Source: Verrucomicrobia bacterium UBA3761
Lineage (GTDB): Bacteria; Verrucomicrobiota; Kiritimatiellia; RFP12; UBA1067
Direction of reading: 5' to 3'
DNA length: 12,848 nucleotides
Assembly (NCBI GenBank): GCA_002371135.1
Contig: DFGB01000052.1
Coordinates: forward strand, 1-12,848
In this document: in pieces, positions 5,753-12,848 of the stretch
Numbering within the stretch: position 1 is the stretch's first letter
How the letters are laid out: every line of letters starts with the position of its first letter
Program-made: the position numbers and the translations under genes
Notes under the pieces: generated by a model
Told to the model about the DNA's origin: nothing
What the model saw: the letters and a program-made list of their open reading frames with translations, nothing else
Databases searched by the model: none

Positions 5753-8626
5753 TTATCGGCCCTCTGGTTTGCACAGGCCCATGAGCGCCCCCCAGCGCTT
5801 GTGTTCCTTGACGAGTCTCTCGCAGACGAGCTGGACATCCGGATCGGACGGATCGGCGGCGGCGGCGGCAAAGGCATCAAACAAAGACTTGTATTCCAAT
5901 ATTGCATTCCTTGTCGCATCCTCTTGCGGCATCATCGACAGCGCCTCGTCGGCCCTGAGCGCGAAATGCATTTCAAATTTTTCGCGCATATGCCTCTGCA
6001 ACTCCGCGACCCATTCGGCGGCGTCAAACCTGCCTTTTTTGATGTTCGCCTTCGCGTCTCGCACGACCGGCATGTCCTCAAGCCGGAATTCAGGATCTAG
6101 ATGCAGAAACGAGGACATGAGTTGCGCATTATCGGCAAGGGCGAGCAGTTTCCCGGCGGTAGATTCCTTCCACTTGTCGTTTTCTCTCGCCGCATCGATC
6201 TTCTCCTGCGCCTTTTTCCGCAACTCCTCCGCTTTCCTGCGATTTTCCGGCAAAACAAACTCCCGTCCTTCGAGAAGTTCTGCAACTTCCTTCCAATTAT
6301 GCTCTTCCAATGCCTTTCGCGCATCAATCAGCAACTTGCGCTCTTCTGCGATTTTGCTCTTGGCAAATTCAGCTTCCGCAACTTTTCTAACCTTGTCGGC
6401 GCGTTCGCCATTCACAACAGAGGCGAACGATTTATCTTCCAGCAACTTTATCACATCGCCCCATTTTTTTTCGGACAACGCGGCTTCTGCTGCGCCAAGC
6501 GCCGCAAGAGCATCTCCCGCCTGCCATTTTCCGGGCTGGATTTTCGCAGCGTCGCCGCCCCATCTGGCGTCAAACTCCGTTTCCTGTGCGATATGATCTT
6601 CGCGTTCGAAGCGGCAAATATGGCGTCCCTGCGAGAGTTTGACAATGCCTCTCTCTACTTGCCGGCCATCGACGAATGCGCGCACAACTTCTGTTTCGTC
6701 TTTCCAATCTATTGAAACGGCGGCAGCGGCGGGCGTAAAATCCCCCGGCGTCAGCACGACAAGCACGCCTTCCCGGATTTTATCGTTTGAGATGACAAGC
6801 GTCTCGTATCCCGTCGCCTCGACCGTCAAAGCACGGACATCCCCTCTCCTGAAAACAAATACATCATCGCAATCCGGGACGATCTTTCTCCCCCCAACCA
6901 TCATCTCAAACGGACAACCATTCTTGATCCTGATTGCAGTCCACGTCCTGACCGCGGCGATCTTCGCTGCAAGCGCGGCGTAGTTTTCATCTTCGCTCCA
7001 AACCTCACGAGCGCATTGAAGGAGTTTTTCCGCCTCGTCGACGCGGGTTATGCGAGACTCGACAGGCTCCAGACTTTCAACAAGCGCTTGCGCCTTCTCG
7101 CGCAATACGGAGGCTTTCGACCTGGCTTCTTCCGCCTTTCGCAGCTCTTCCCCGGCGGCGGCATTCTCCGCCTCGCGCCGCTCGTTCGCTACCCTTTCTT
7201 CTTGCAGACGCAACGCCTCTCTCGCTTTTTCAATTCGCAAACGCTCGGCTTCCTCCTCCTTCTCAAGCCGTTCTCGCTCGGCATCGGCCTCCGCCATTTT
7301 GCGCAGCTCGGCATCTCGCACTTCCGCATCTTGGCGCGTCTTATCGGTCTGAACGTCACGCTCTGCACGATCTTCAACCGCCCTGCGGCACGCCAATGCC
7401 ACAGGATCTGCCGTGGCCGCGACCGATTGGTTCGCCATGGCATCTGTGTTTTGCTGTGGCGCTTTCTCCGGTGGATTCATGATGCCATCCCCGTTTCCAT
7501 GCGTCATTGCCCAATAGAGCCCGCCGCCAACAGCAAGTGCGATCGCCCCCAAACTGCAAAACAGCCATGCCGCTTTCTTGGATCCATGCTCCGGAACTGG
7601 CGCATTATCGTCCGCCGTATCGTTTTCTTCGCCGTCACGCTCTTCGGTGTCGCCGGCGCTTGGGAAGTCTTCGTCGGCAACAGCCGCCATTTCTTCCTGC
7701 GTATCGCGGTCGGGGACATAGGACGTGGCGGAAATCGTTTCCATGGTGGCTGCGGATGCAGGCGCGGTTGTCAGCTCTGTGCGCGTGTCGATGGTCTGCG
7801 AATCTCCGGCAATCTCTGTGGTGTCTCCGGAACGTGCCGCTGTTTCAATTCCCGGCTCAGTTTCAGGAACGGCCTTCGGAAGTTTCCCGACCCGCACCAC
7901 CACTGCCGTTACATTGTCTATTCCTCCGGCTTCGTTGGCCGCATCTACAAGTGCCTCGGATATCGCGCTTGGCTCTACCCGCTCGCGGACCAGAAGCGAG
8001 ATGGTCTTGTCGCTCACCATCCTGCTCAGACCGTCTGAGCAGATTACTATAGTGTCGCCTTCCTTGAGCTTGACCTCCGTCCGCTCGATCGCCACTGTAT
8101 TCGCCAGCCCCACAGCCCGCAAGACCATCCCGCGAAACATGGGATTGACGTCATCGTCGTTCTTTGCTCCTATCAGCGCCGCCGCCGAGTGGTCCTGGGT
8201 TATCTGGCGAATCGACCTGCCGCGAACCCTGTAAAGCCGGCTGTCGCCTGCGTGGAATGCCATGGCGACCGCCGGTCTGGCAGGATCGAACATGATTCCT
8301 ACAAGCGTCGAACCACATCCCTTTAGCCCCTTTTCAGCCGTCCTCGCGCACAGCCCGCGCGACGCCATGTCCACATATTTCGAGAGCAGCCTAAGCCGCG
8401 TCTCGATTGGATACGCCTTGTCTGCCGGCATTGCGCACTCGCGGGAAAAGGTCGCTATCGCTTTGACCGTTTCCGCCGAAGCGACCTCGCCGTCGTCGCC
8501 CCCGCCCATTCCGTCGGCGACACAGAAGACGCCTTGCGCAGGAAACACCCCGAAAGCATCTTCGTTGTTTTGACGCTTGCGCCCTGTGTCGCTCTTTGCA
8601 GCGAAAGTCAAATGCTGGAAATGCAT
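5753..8626 (-). CDS. PP2C-family protein phosphatase with one membrane segment and one PEGA-like module
   Basis: Predicted metal-dependent Ser/Thr phosphatase, very likely opposing the downstream kinase; 957 residues. The catalytic domain (about 5-247) has NED (21-23), VADGMGG (36-42), GSTL (105-108), GDSR (127-130), SDG (197-199) and DNVT (237-240), the metal-binding set of bacterial PP2C enzymes, so it looks active. An acidic linker (about 250-348) leads to a membrane segment at about 352-373 with KK before it, as expected for a cytoplasmic N-terminus. Next come a charged Glu/Arg/Ala-rich coiled coil (about 410-520), one module homologous to the four in the kinase (about 505-730), a second copy of its hairpin, and a helical tail. 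Family PstP-type phosphatases are usually far shorter. There is no clear Shine-Dalgarno; the next Met is at 40, inside the catalytic domain, so the start at 8626 is kept. It lies 41 bases after the preceding stop codon. Confidence 0.94.
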   Translation of the reverse strand: MHFQHLTFAAKSDTGRKRQNNEDAFGVFPAQGVFCVADGMGGGDDGEVASAETVKAIATFSRECAMPADKAYPIETRLRLLSKYVDMASRGLCARTAEKGLKGCGSTLVGIMFDPARPAVAMAFHAGDSRLYRVRGRSIRQITQDHSAAALIGAKNDDDVNPMFRGMVLRAVGLANTVAIERTEVKLKEGDTIVICSDGLSRMVSDKTISLLVRERVEPSAISEALVDAANEAGGIDNVTAVVVRVGKLPKAVPETEPGIETAARSGDTTEIAGDSQTIDTRTELTTAPASAATMETISATSYVPDRDTQEEMAAVADEDFPSAGDTEERDGEENDTADDNAPVPEHGSKKAAWLFCSLGAIALAVGGGLYWAMTHGNGDGIMNPPEKAPQQNTDAMANQSVAATADPVALACRRAVEDRAERDVQTDKTRQDAEVRDAELRKMAEADAERERLEKEEEAERLRIEKAREALRLQEERVANERREAENAAAGEELRKAEEARSKASVLREKAQALVESLEPVESRITRVDEAEKLLQCAREVWSEDENYAALAAKIAAVRTWTAIRIKNGCPFEMMVGGRKIVPDCDDVFVFRRGDVRALTVEATGYETLVISNDKIREGVLVVLTPGDFTPAAAAVSIDWKDETEVVRAFVDGRQVERGIVKLSQGRHICRFEREDHIAQETEFDARWGGDAAKIQPGKWQAGDALAALGAAEAALSEKKWGDVIKLLEDKSFASVVNGERADKVRKVAEAEFAKSKIAEERKLLIDARKALEEHNWKEVAELLEGREFVLPENRRKAEELRKKAQEKIDAARENDKWKESTAGKLLALADNAQLMSSFLHLDPEFRLEDMPVVRDAKANIKKGRFDAAEWVAELQRHMREKFEMHFALRADEALSMMPQEDATRNAILEYKSLFDAFAAAAADPSDPDVQLVCERLVKEHKRWGALMGLCKPEGR
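6437..7114 (-). repeat. Module in the phosphatase homologous to the kinase modules (residues about 505-730)
   Basis: The order of parts is the same as in the kinase. LEPVESRITRVDEAEKLL (519-536) is the helical part, NGCPFEMMVGGRKI (569-582) opens the beta domain, FVDG (651-654) and GRHICRFEREDHIAQ (667-681) mark the PEGA-like part, and SEKKWGDVIKLL (718-729) is the hairpin. The closest visible matches are to kinase modules 1 and 2 for the PEGA-like part and to module 3 for the helical part. DNA-level identity looks low, so any duplication or exchange is not recent. Confidence 0.78.
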
Positions 8627-8667
8627 TTTACAGTAAACAGCTGGTGGTTGGCGCTCGACAAGATCGC

Positions 8668-11475
8668 CTATTGGATTTCGACGGCGAAGAAACGCGATGC
8701 GGCATCTTGCGGAGCTCTCACAGTGAAGACTACAACATTCTCTCCTTCACCCGCCGACACCTCGACTCCGGCGACGGTGGCGTCTACGACTTGCGCACGA
8801 TCCGTGTAGACATCCGCAATCGCGTCCGCAGTCCTGAGCTTTATGAGGCCGGCAAGATTCGCTCTCGCGAGCCACGCTTCGAAATCCTGATCTGGCTTTA
8901 GAACGACCTCGAAGGCAACCTTCCACTCTCCGTCTCCCGGAACAATATCCCTGATCCGCACGGCATCAGAACCTGCGACGCCGTTCGCACCCGCTGAAGC
9001 GAACTTGATACCACCCGCACCCAGAAGCGGTCCGGCGCCAACGAGTTGCGGCATCACGTATTCTTGGAGCGTGAACGATCCTTCCATCGTCAATGAAAGC
9101 CGAGAAGCATCATTCGCTACGACGATAGCCGCTCTGCCTGGAGTGCCCGTTATCGTCTTGCCGTTGCCGTTTATCGTCAATGCTGCAACCGTCGACGGCA
9201 CAACAATCGTCTCGTCGACGTCATCTTCGAGTTCAAGTCTGATATACGAGTCCTGCGGCAGATCTTCGTTACCGTTGAGTTCGCCTACATCGCTTATCAC
9301 TAGCGGATTGTCCGCACTCGTCTCTATGGCGGACCATGTCGCTGCGTAAAATCTAGCGCCTGTCTCGCCCGAGAACGAGACAGCCATCGTTGCGCCTTCG
9401 AGCCCCGTTCCGGTCCAGCCCGTGAACTCATAGCCCGGACGACGGGGATTTTCAAGCAATACTTCATCTTCGATTGTATACGTCTCGGGATTCTCATTCG
9501 CAAAGCGCACCTGTGCAATCGCCGCCTCTGTATCGGCCAGCGTGTATGTGATTGTGTAAGTTGTGGCCGTCCATGCCGAATAAAGTGCGAGGTCGGCCGT
9601 CAATGCAGTATCCCCGTCGACGGCAAATTCAGCCATATTGGCATACGCCGCACCCGTTTCGTTCGTCCAATTGGCAAACCCGTAGCCTGTGCGGGAATAG
9701 AGGCATTGCGTCAATACGCCCGCCACATGGTTCGTGAACACCTGCGAATCCACCATGCCGTTCTTGTCCACGCCAGAAGCCTCGTTTGAGAAGGAGACCG
9801 TCCAGCGCGGCCGTGTATCGATCGTCACGTTCGCCTTTTCCGTCTCGGGATTCGCAACCGGCGATACGACGCCAGTGCGAGACGACTCCAGCGAAACGCC
9901 TATAATAAACTCCTCCGGCGAAAGATCGCCTGCAGGCGTCCACGTCAAATCCCACACTCCATCAGCGGTTCCCGCCGTCAACGCATCTGGCAGTCCTTCG
10001 GGGAACTCCATCTCCTCGCCTATGTCCAGCCCATTCGCCGTAATCTTCAATATATATCCAACCCCCTCCAAAAGATTGCCGATTTTCACCGTCACAGTTG
10101 CTTTCTGCCCGGCGCCATCGGCCGTCTTGCTTATACCCGATATTTCGATTTCAGGTCGCGAAAATGCCGTATATACGAGCGCGTCCGATTCTCCGCTTTC
10201 TGCCTCCGTCTGCACTTCTCCGCCGGCGAAGGTCGCCAGCACATGTCCGGTGAAATTGAATCCACCAGGCACTATCGTCACCTTTTCGCCCGGAGAAGCA
10301 AGTTCGACGTTTTCGGCAAGGTCTGCCAAGAGAACCAATTTCTTGCCGTCCACGGAGCCGATTTCTGCGATAGTTGCAAAGTAGGACTTTTCCCCTCCTT
10401 CCAGTTCCGCATATCCTGCGGCCGACCCTGTGGCCGGCAGATATTTCTTTGCCTCGCTGTCGTACACGAGATGCGTTTCATCTGCGAGATACTCAAGCGG
10501 AATTGCGCTGTCAAACGACGGCGAATTCTCGTCAGTCGACGAAATCGAGACCTTCCCCTGCGCAATCCCAGCCACCTTGCCCGAGAACGTGCCGCCGGTA
10601 ATTGCCACAATCGCGTCCGCCATCGCAGAGCCGCCCTTGCCCTCGCCGAAAAGCGTCCCTGTGATCGCCGTGAACGAACCACCGGTCACTGTCAGTCTGC
10701 CCTTGTCTGCACTTTCGGCGCCATATGACCCATTCGCAAGCACCTTCGTCTCGCCTTCGAACGTTCCACCGGAAATCTCCGCCTCGTTCCAATTGAGGAC
10801 CACCGCATCGGCAGGCGAAAGATTCTTGAACACGCCTCCTGAAATGTACAACATACCGTAGTCGTCGTTCTTTACGACGTTCATGCCGCCTTCAAAACTG
10901 CCGCCTTCGATTATAAGAATCGCCGTATCCGCCACCCCCGTCGTCCCGCGATCCGTCCCTTTGCTGCCATACCAGCCATTTGCCACAAGCGTCGACTTCG
11001 TGCTTGCGCGAGAAATCACCGCTGTTTCGCCGGAGATTTTCATCCGCCCCATGTTCTTGATATTGTAATAAGTCGACGTGTCGGAAACCTTGACCGTCCC
11101 GCCCGCAAGCTCGAGCTCGCCGCCCGGGAAGTTCACAATCGCCGCCTTCGCATCCAGAAGCGACTCGATGGAGCCTCCCTCTGACGTGCTGACGATTTTC
11201 AGCCTGCCATAGTTGGAAATAACGTCGCCCGCGATGTTTCTCAACGCGAACCCTGCAAGATCGAGCGTAACATCTGCTTCGGGTGATATTGTCAAGTCTT
11301 CCTCGACATCTGTCGCCAACGAAATGACATCGCCACTTTCTGCCGACGCCAAGGCCGCTGCCAATGTCTCATACGAGTCTCCCCCGATAGTCGCCACCGT
11401 ATCCGCGCCAGCCGCCATTGCAACCAACAGTGATGCCGACGCAACAACTCTGGAACAACCTATTCCAACTTTCAT
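8668..11475 (-). CDS. Secreted beta-helix surface protein with two InlB-B-like repeats
   Basis: Predicted exported surface or extracellular protein of 935 residues; no enzymatic motif seen. Residues 1-24 form a signal peptide with likely cleavage after AGA-24. An entry domain (about 25-80, G-G-D-S-Y-E-T-L-A, then L-A-T-D-V) leads into a pectate-lyase-like beta-helix (about 81-312) with repeated I-x-G-G-x-F rungs at 191, 213, 236, 265 and 294. A second entry-like unit (about 350-412), a beta-sandwich-like stretch (about 438-555) and two InlB-B/Listeria-Bacteroides-type repeats follow (557-637 and 639-715, with G-Y-x-F-x-x-W cores). A third entry-like unit (about 717-780) and a tail ending FFAVEIQ complete it. 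There is no LPXTG motif and no recognisable beta-barrel. The start is fixed by AAGGAG 8 bases upstream. Adhesion or substrate binding is inference. Confidence 0.88.
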   Translation of the reverse strand: MKVGIGCSRVVASASLLVAMAAGADTVATIGGDSYETLAAALASAESGDVISLATDVEEDLTISPEADVTLDLAGFALRNIAGDVISNYGRLKIVSTSEGGSIESLLDAKAAIVNFPGGELELAGGTVKVSDTSTYYNIKNMGRMKISGETAVISRASTKSTLVANGWYGSKGTDRGTTGVADTAILIIEGGSFEGGMNVVKNDDYGMLYISGGVFKNLSPADAVVLNWNEAEISGGTFEGETKVLANGSYGAESADKGRLTVTGGSFTAITGTLFGEGKGGSAMADAIVAITGGTFSGKVAGIAQGKVSISSTDENSPSFDSAIPLEYLADETHLVYDSEAKKYLPATGSAAGYAELEGGEKSYFATIAEIGSVDGKKLVLLADLAENVELASPGEKVTIVPGGFNFTGHVLATFAGGEVQTEAESGESDALVYTAFSRPEIEISGISKTADGAGQKATVTVKIGNLLEGVGYILKITANGLDIGEEMEFPEGLPDALTAGTADGVWDLTWTPAGDLSPEEFIIGVSLESSRTGVVSPVANPETEKANVTIDTRPRWTVSFSNEASGVDKNGMVDSQVFTNHVAGVLTQCLYSRTGYGFANWTNETGAAYANMAEFAVDGDTALTADLALYSAWTATTYTITYTLADTEAAIAQVRFANENPETYTIEDEVLLENPRRPGYEFTGWTGTGLEGATMAVSFSGETGARFYAATWSAIETSADNPLVISDVGELNGNEDLPQDSYIRLELEDDVDETIVVPSTVAALTINGNGKTITGTPGRAAIVVANDASRLSLTMEGSFTLQEYVMPQLVGAGPLLGAGGIKFASAGANGVAGSDAVRIRDIVPGDGEWKVAFEVVLKPDQDFEAWLARANLAGLIKLRTADAIADVYTDRAQVVDATVAGVEVSAGEGENVVVFTVRAPQDAASRFFAVEIQ

Positions 11476-11483
11476 TGTGATAT

Positions 11484-11489
11484 CTCCTT
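11484..11489 (-). promoter_or_regulatory. Strong Shine-Dalgarno (AAGGAG) for the beta-helix protein
   Basis: AAGGAG lies 8 bases before the ATG ending at 11475 and is the only strong ribosome binding site among the three gene starts in the window. It decides the start of the beta-helix protein and shows that the host ribosome can use this signal. Confidence 0.85.
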
Positions 11490-11501
11490 GAAATGTTCAA
11501 G
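11487..11501 (-). promoter_or_regulatory. Small inverted repeat overlapping the ribosome binding site
   Basis: CTTGAA at 11487-11492 and TTCAAG at 11496-11501 are perfect 6-base arms around a 3-base loop. In the minus-strand transcript the 3' arm contains the AAG of the AAGGAG ribosome binding site. Such a hairpin could lower translation when folded, but it is short and A/U-rich, so it may be chance. Confidence 0.35.
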
Positions 11502-11532
11502 CCTGTATTTGCAATGTTTACGTCTTTGGCGG

Positions 11533-12848
11533 CTAAGGCTGCACGGCACCCTCGGTATTGCCTGCAGCGATATCTCCTCCATCGACGTCAGGCTGCGCCT
11601 CAACCGAAGATTCCCCGTCGGCGTGCTGGCCGAACCTGTACGAAGTCGAAGGAGGCAATCCGTTGGCTTCGATGTTCGAGTCGACTTCCGGCGGGAAATC
11701 AGGCGAAAGCACGAGACGCGGCACGTCGATGAGCAGGAAATCGATTGCGCCGATTGCCAAAGGATTCGCGACGTCTAGCTCGTCATGCAGGAACGCGGGA
11801 TTGCCGAAAACGCCCTGTTCGCTCTTCAATTCCGGAGTCTGCACCGGGAATGCTTCCAAAGCGCCAAGCTTGCTGATTCGCTGCAAATCGCCGCCTGCGA
11901 CACGGCCATCGATGAAGATGAGAACATCGTTCGGGAGATTGGCGACTTTTGGATTCCAATTCTTCCCTGAATCGAAGATGGCGAGAAGCGGTTTGCCGCC
12001 ATCGATGTAGTTGTCCGTATGGAGGGCCTTCCCGTTGCCGTCTACCTTGGCGACGCCATCATGCCCACCGACAGAAGTCGTGAGTGTTTCGGTGGTGCCG
12101 ATCGTTCCGTCGGTCTTCAATTTGCCTCGCGCATACAGGCTCACATTGTTCGCAGTTATACCGCCATCGCCCACAATGAGATCGCTTGCGCCGGCGGAAG
12201 CAAACGATGCATCGCCGCTGGCCGTCGCCGTCACTATCCCGCTGCCCCCCACGACAACATAGTCATACGTTCCTCCGCCAATGTCGCCGCCTGTCGCATG
12301 CAGATTGACGCTGGAGCCGGCGACACCACTTGTCATATCTTCCGCGCTTACAATTCCGTTCCTCTCGGTCGTTGTGTGAATGCCCGCCCCCTGGGTGATG
12401 CTCTTCGCCGTAATCGCAACAGCGCCCTTTGCCGCCACGCCATTCAGCGAAAGTGAATTGCCGCCGTTGTTGAAGTTGATGGAACCTGCTTTCCCGGTTA
12501 TGCCGGAAATGTTGTTCTGACTGCCAGTGATCTCATAGTCGGCGTTCTCATTCTGCAAGTCGAGATTGTTCGCGACTAGCGAAGCTTCACCGCCCTGGAC
12601 TACATCGCCCATGAGTGTTAGTTTCTTCGCTTTGATTGTGCCGGCGTTCTGCTGCAACTGCCCGTCGATTGCGACATCGTCCGTCGCTTTCCCGTCTGCA
12701 TTAGTGTCGCCAATCACGGCCCCGTCATTGTCCTGCGTCACGCCACCAGTGATGTGAAGCGTCGAGCCATTCGCCTTGATCAATCCCGTTCCCGTCTGGG
12801 AGACATCGCCCGTCACCTTGTCTGTCGCAATCGTGCCTGTCGAAGTCT
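11533..12848 (-). CDS. Filamentous-haemagglutinin-like exoprotein, C-terminal part (5' end outside the window)
   Basis: The reading frame is open to the right edge (ten further codons before the GTG at 12816), so only the last 437 residues are seen. Numbering here starts at that GTG. Residues up to about 260 are Gly/Thr/Asn/Ala-rich with repeated V-x-Q, I-K-A, L-T-L and G-D-V phrases spaced about 20-25 residues apart. This is the pattern of beta-helix rungs in filamentous haemagglutinin (TpsA-type) proteins. From about 275 the composition changes to a compact, hydrophobic, apparently globular domain (LLAIFDSGKNW, VLIFIDGR at 298-305, TPELKSEQGVFG at 327-338, FLLIDVP at 360-366, SYRFG at 392-396). 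It ends in an acidic, low-complexity tail. No autotransporter barrel is present at the C-terminus. The stop codon is 57 bases before the next gene. Role as an adhesin is family-based inference. Confidence 0.8.
   Translation of the reverse strand, partial: TSTGTIATDKVTGDVSQTGTGLIKANGSTLHITGGVTQDNDGAVIGDTNADGKATDDVAIDGQLQQNAGTIKAKKLTLMGDVVQGGEASLVANNLDLQNENADYEITGSQNNISGITGKAGSINFNNGGNSLSLNGVAAKGAVAITAKSITQGAGIHTTTERNGIVSAEDMTSGVAGSSVNLHATGGDIGGGTYDYVVVGGSGIVTATASGDASFASAGASDLIVGDGGITANNVSLYARGKLKTDGTIGTTETLTTSVGGHDGVAKVDGNGKALHTDNYIDGGKPLLAIFDSGKNWNPKVANLPNDVLIFIDGRVAGGDLQRISKLGALEAFPVQTPELKSEQGVFGNPAFLHDELDVANPLAIGAIDFLLIDVPRLVLSPDFPPEVDSNIEANGLPPSTSYRFGQHADGESSVEAQPDVDGGDIAAGNTEGAVQP

Noticed and set aside
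5721..6596. 291-residue plus-strand open frame opposite the phosphatase C-terminus
   Set aside because: Its Ser/Ala/Phe-rich translation mirrors the Glu/Lys/Ala/Arg-rich coiled-coil and helical region on the minus strand; there is no ribosome binding site or recognisable fold.
7016..8038. 340-residue plus-strand open frame opposite the phosphatase gene
   Set aside because: It lies wholly antisense to a well-conserved PP2C gene. Its translation is rich in Arg, Cys, Leu and His with no motif, as expected for the mirror of a GC-rich coding strand.
8668..11475. Sortase-anchored or lipoprotein surface protein
   Set aside because: No LPXTG-hydrophobic-positive tail is present, and the only early Cys (residue 7) sits too close to the start for a lipobox.
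11533..12848. Classical autotransporter (type Va) for the haemagglutinin-like protein
   Set aside because: The C-terminus is acidic and lacks the alternating hydrophobic beta strands and terminal aromatic residue of a barrel.

Overview
The window is almost entirely coding on the minus strand. Four large genes run the same way with gaps of 57, 41 and 30 bases, which suggests one transcription unit. In order of transcription (right to left) they are: (1) the 3' end of a filamentous-haemagglutinin-like exoprotein, cut by the right window edge; (2) a secreted 935-residue beta-helix protein with two InlB-B-like repeats; (3) a 957-residue PP2C phosphatase with one membrane segment and a C-terminal module region; (4) an 1852-residue protein with two Ser/Thr kinase domains in tandem, one membrane segment and four C-terminal modules. 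Only the last 163 bases, after the kinase gene, hold no gene I can support.

Organism: GC is moderately high. Giant Gly/Ser/Thr-rich beta-helix proteins, InlB-B repeats and Hanks-type kinases paired with PP2C together suggest a Gram-negative member of the PVC group, such as a Kiritimatiellota, Lentisphaerota or related gut or sediment lineage. This is inference from protein architecture; the window has no rRNA or other taxonomic marker.

The central observation is that the phosphatase and the kinase carry the same roughly 220-residue module beyond their membrane segments: one copy in the phosphatase and four in the kinase. Each module has a helical stretch, an NxxPF(E/D)I-type beta domain, a PEGA-like beta domain with a G-R-H-V-C-R-Y-E-R-D-D type signature, and a W..LL..N..A helical hairpin. 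This resembles PknB/PstP, where the kinase carries four PASTA repeats, but here the opposing phosphatase carries the sensor module too. The likely reading is a writer/eraser pair that detects the same ligand, or assembles through its modules, and that is co-expressed with two surface proteins that may be its outputs or inputs. The first kinase domain has DFE in place of DFG and APD in place of APE, so it may be a divergent or regulatory kinase beside a more standard second domain.
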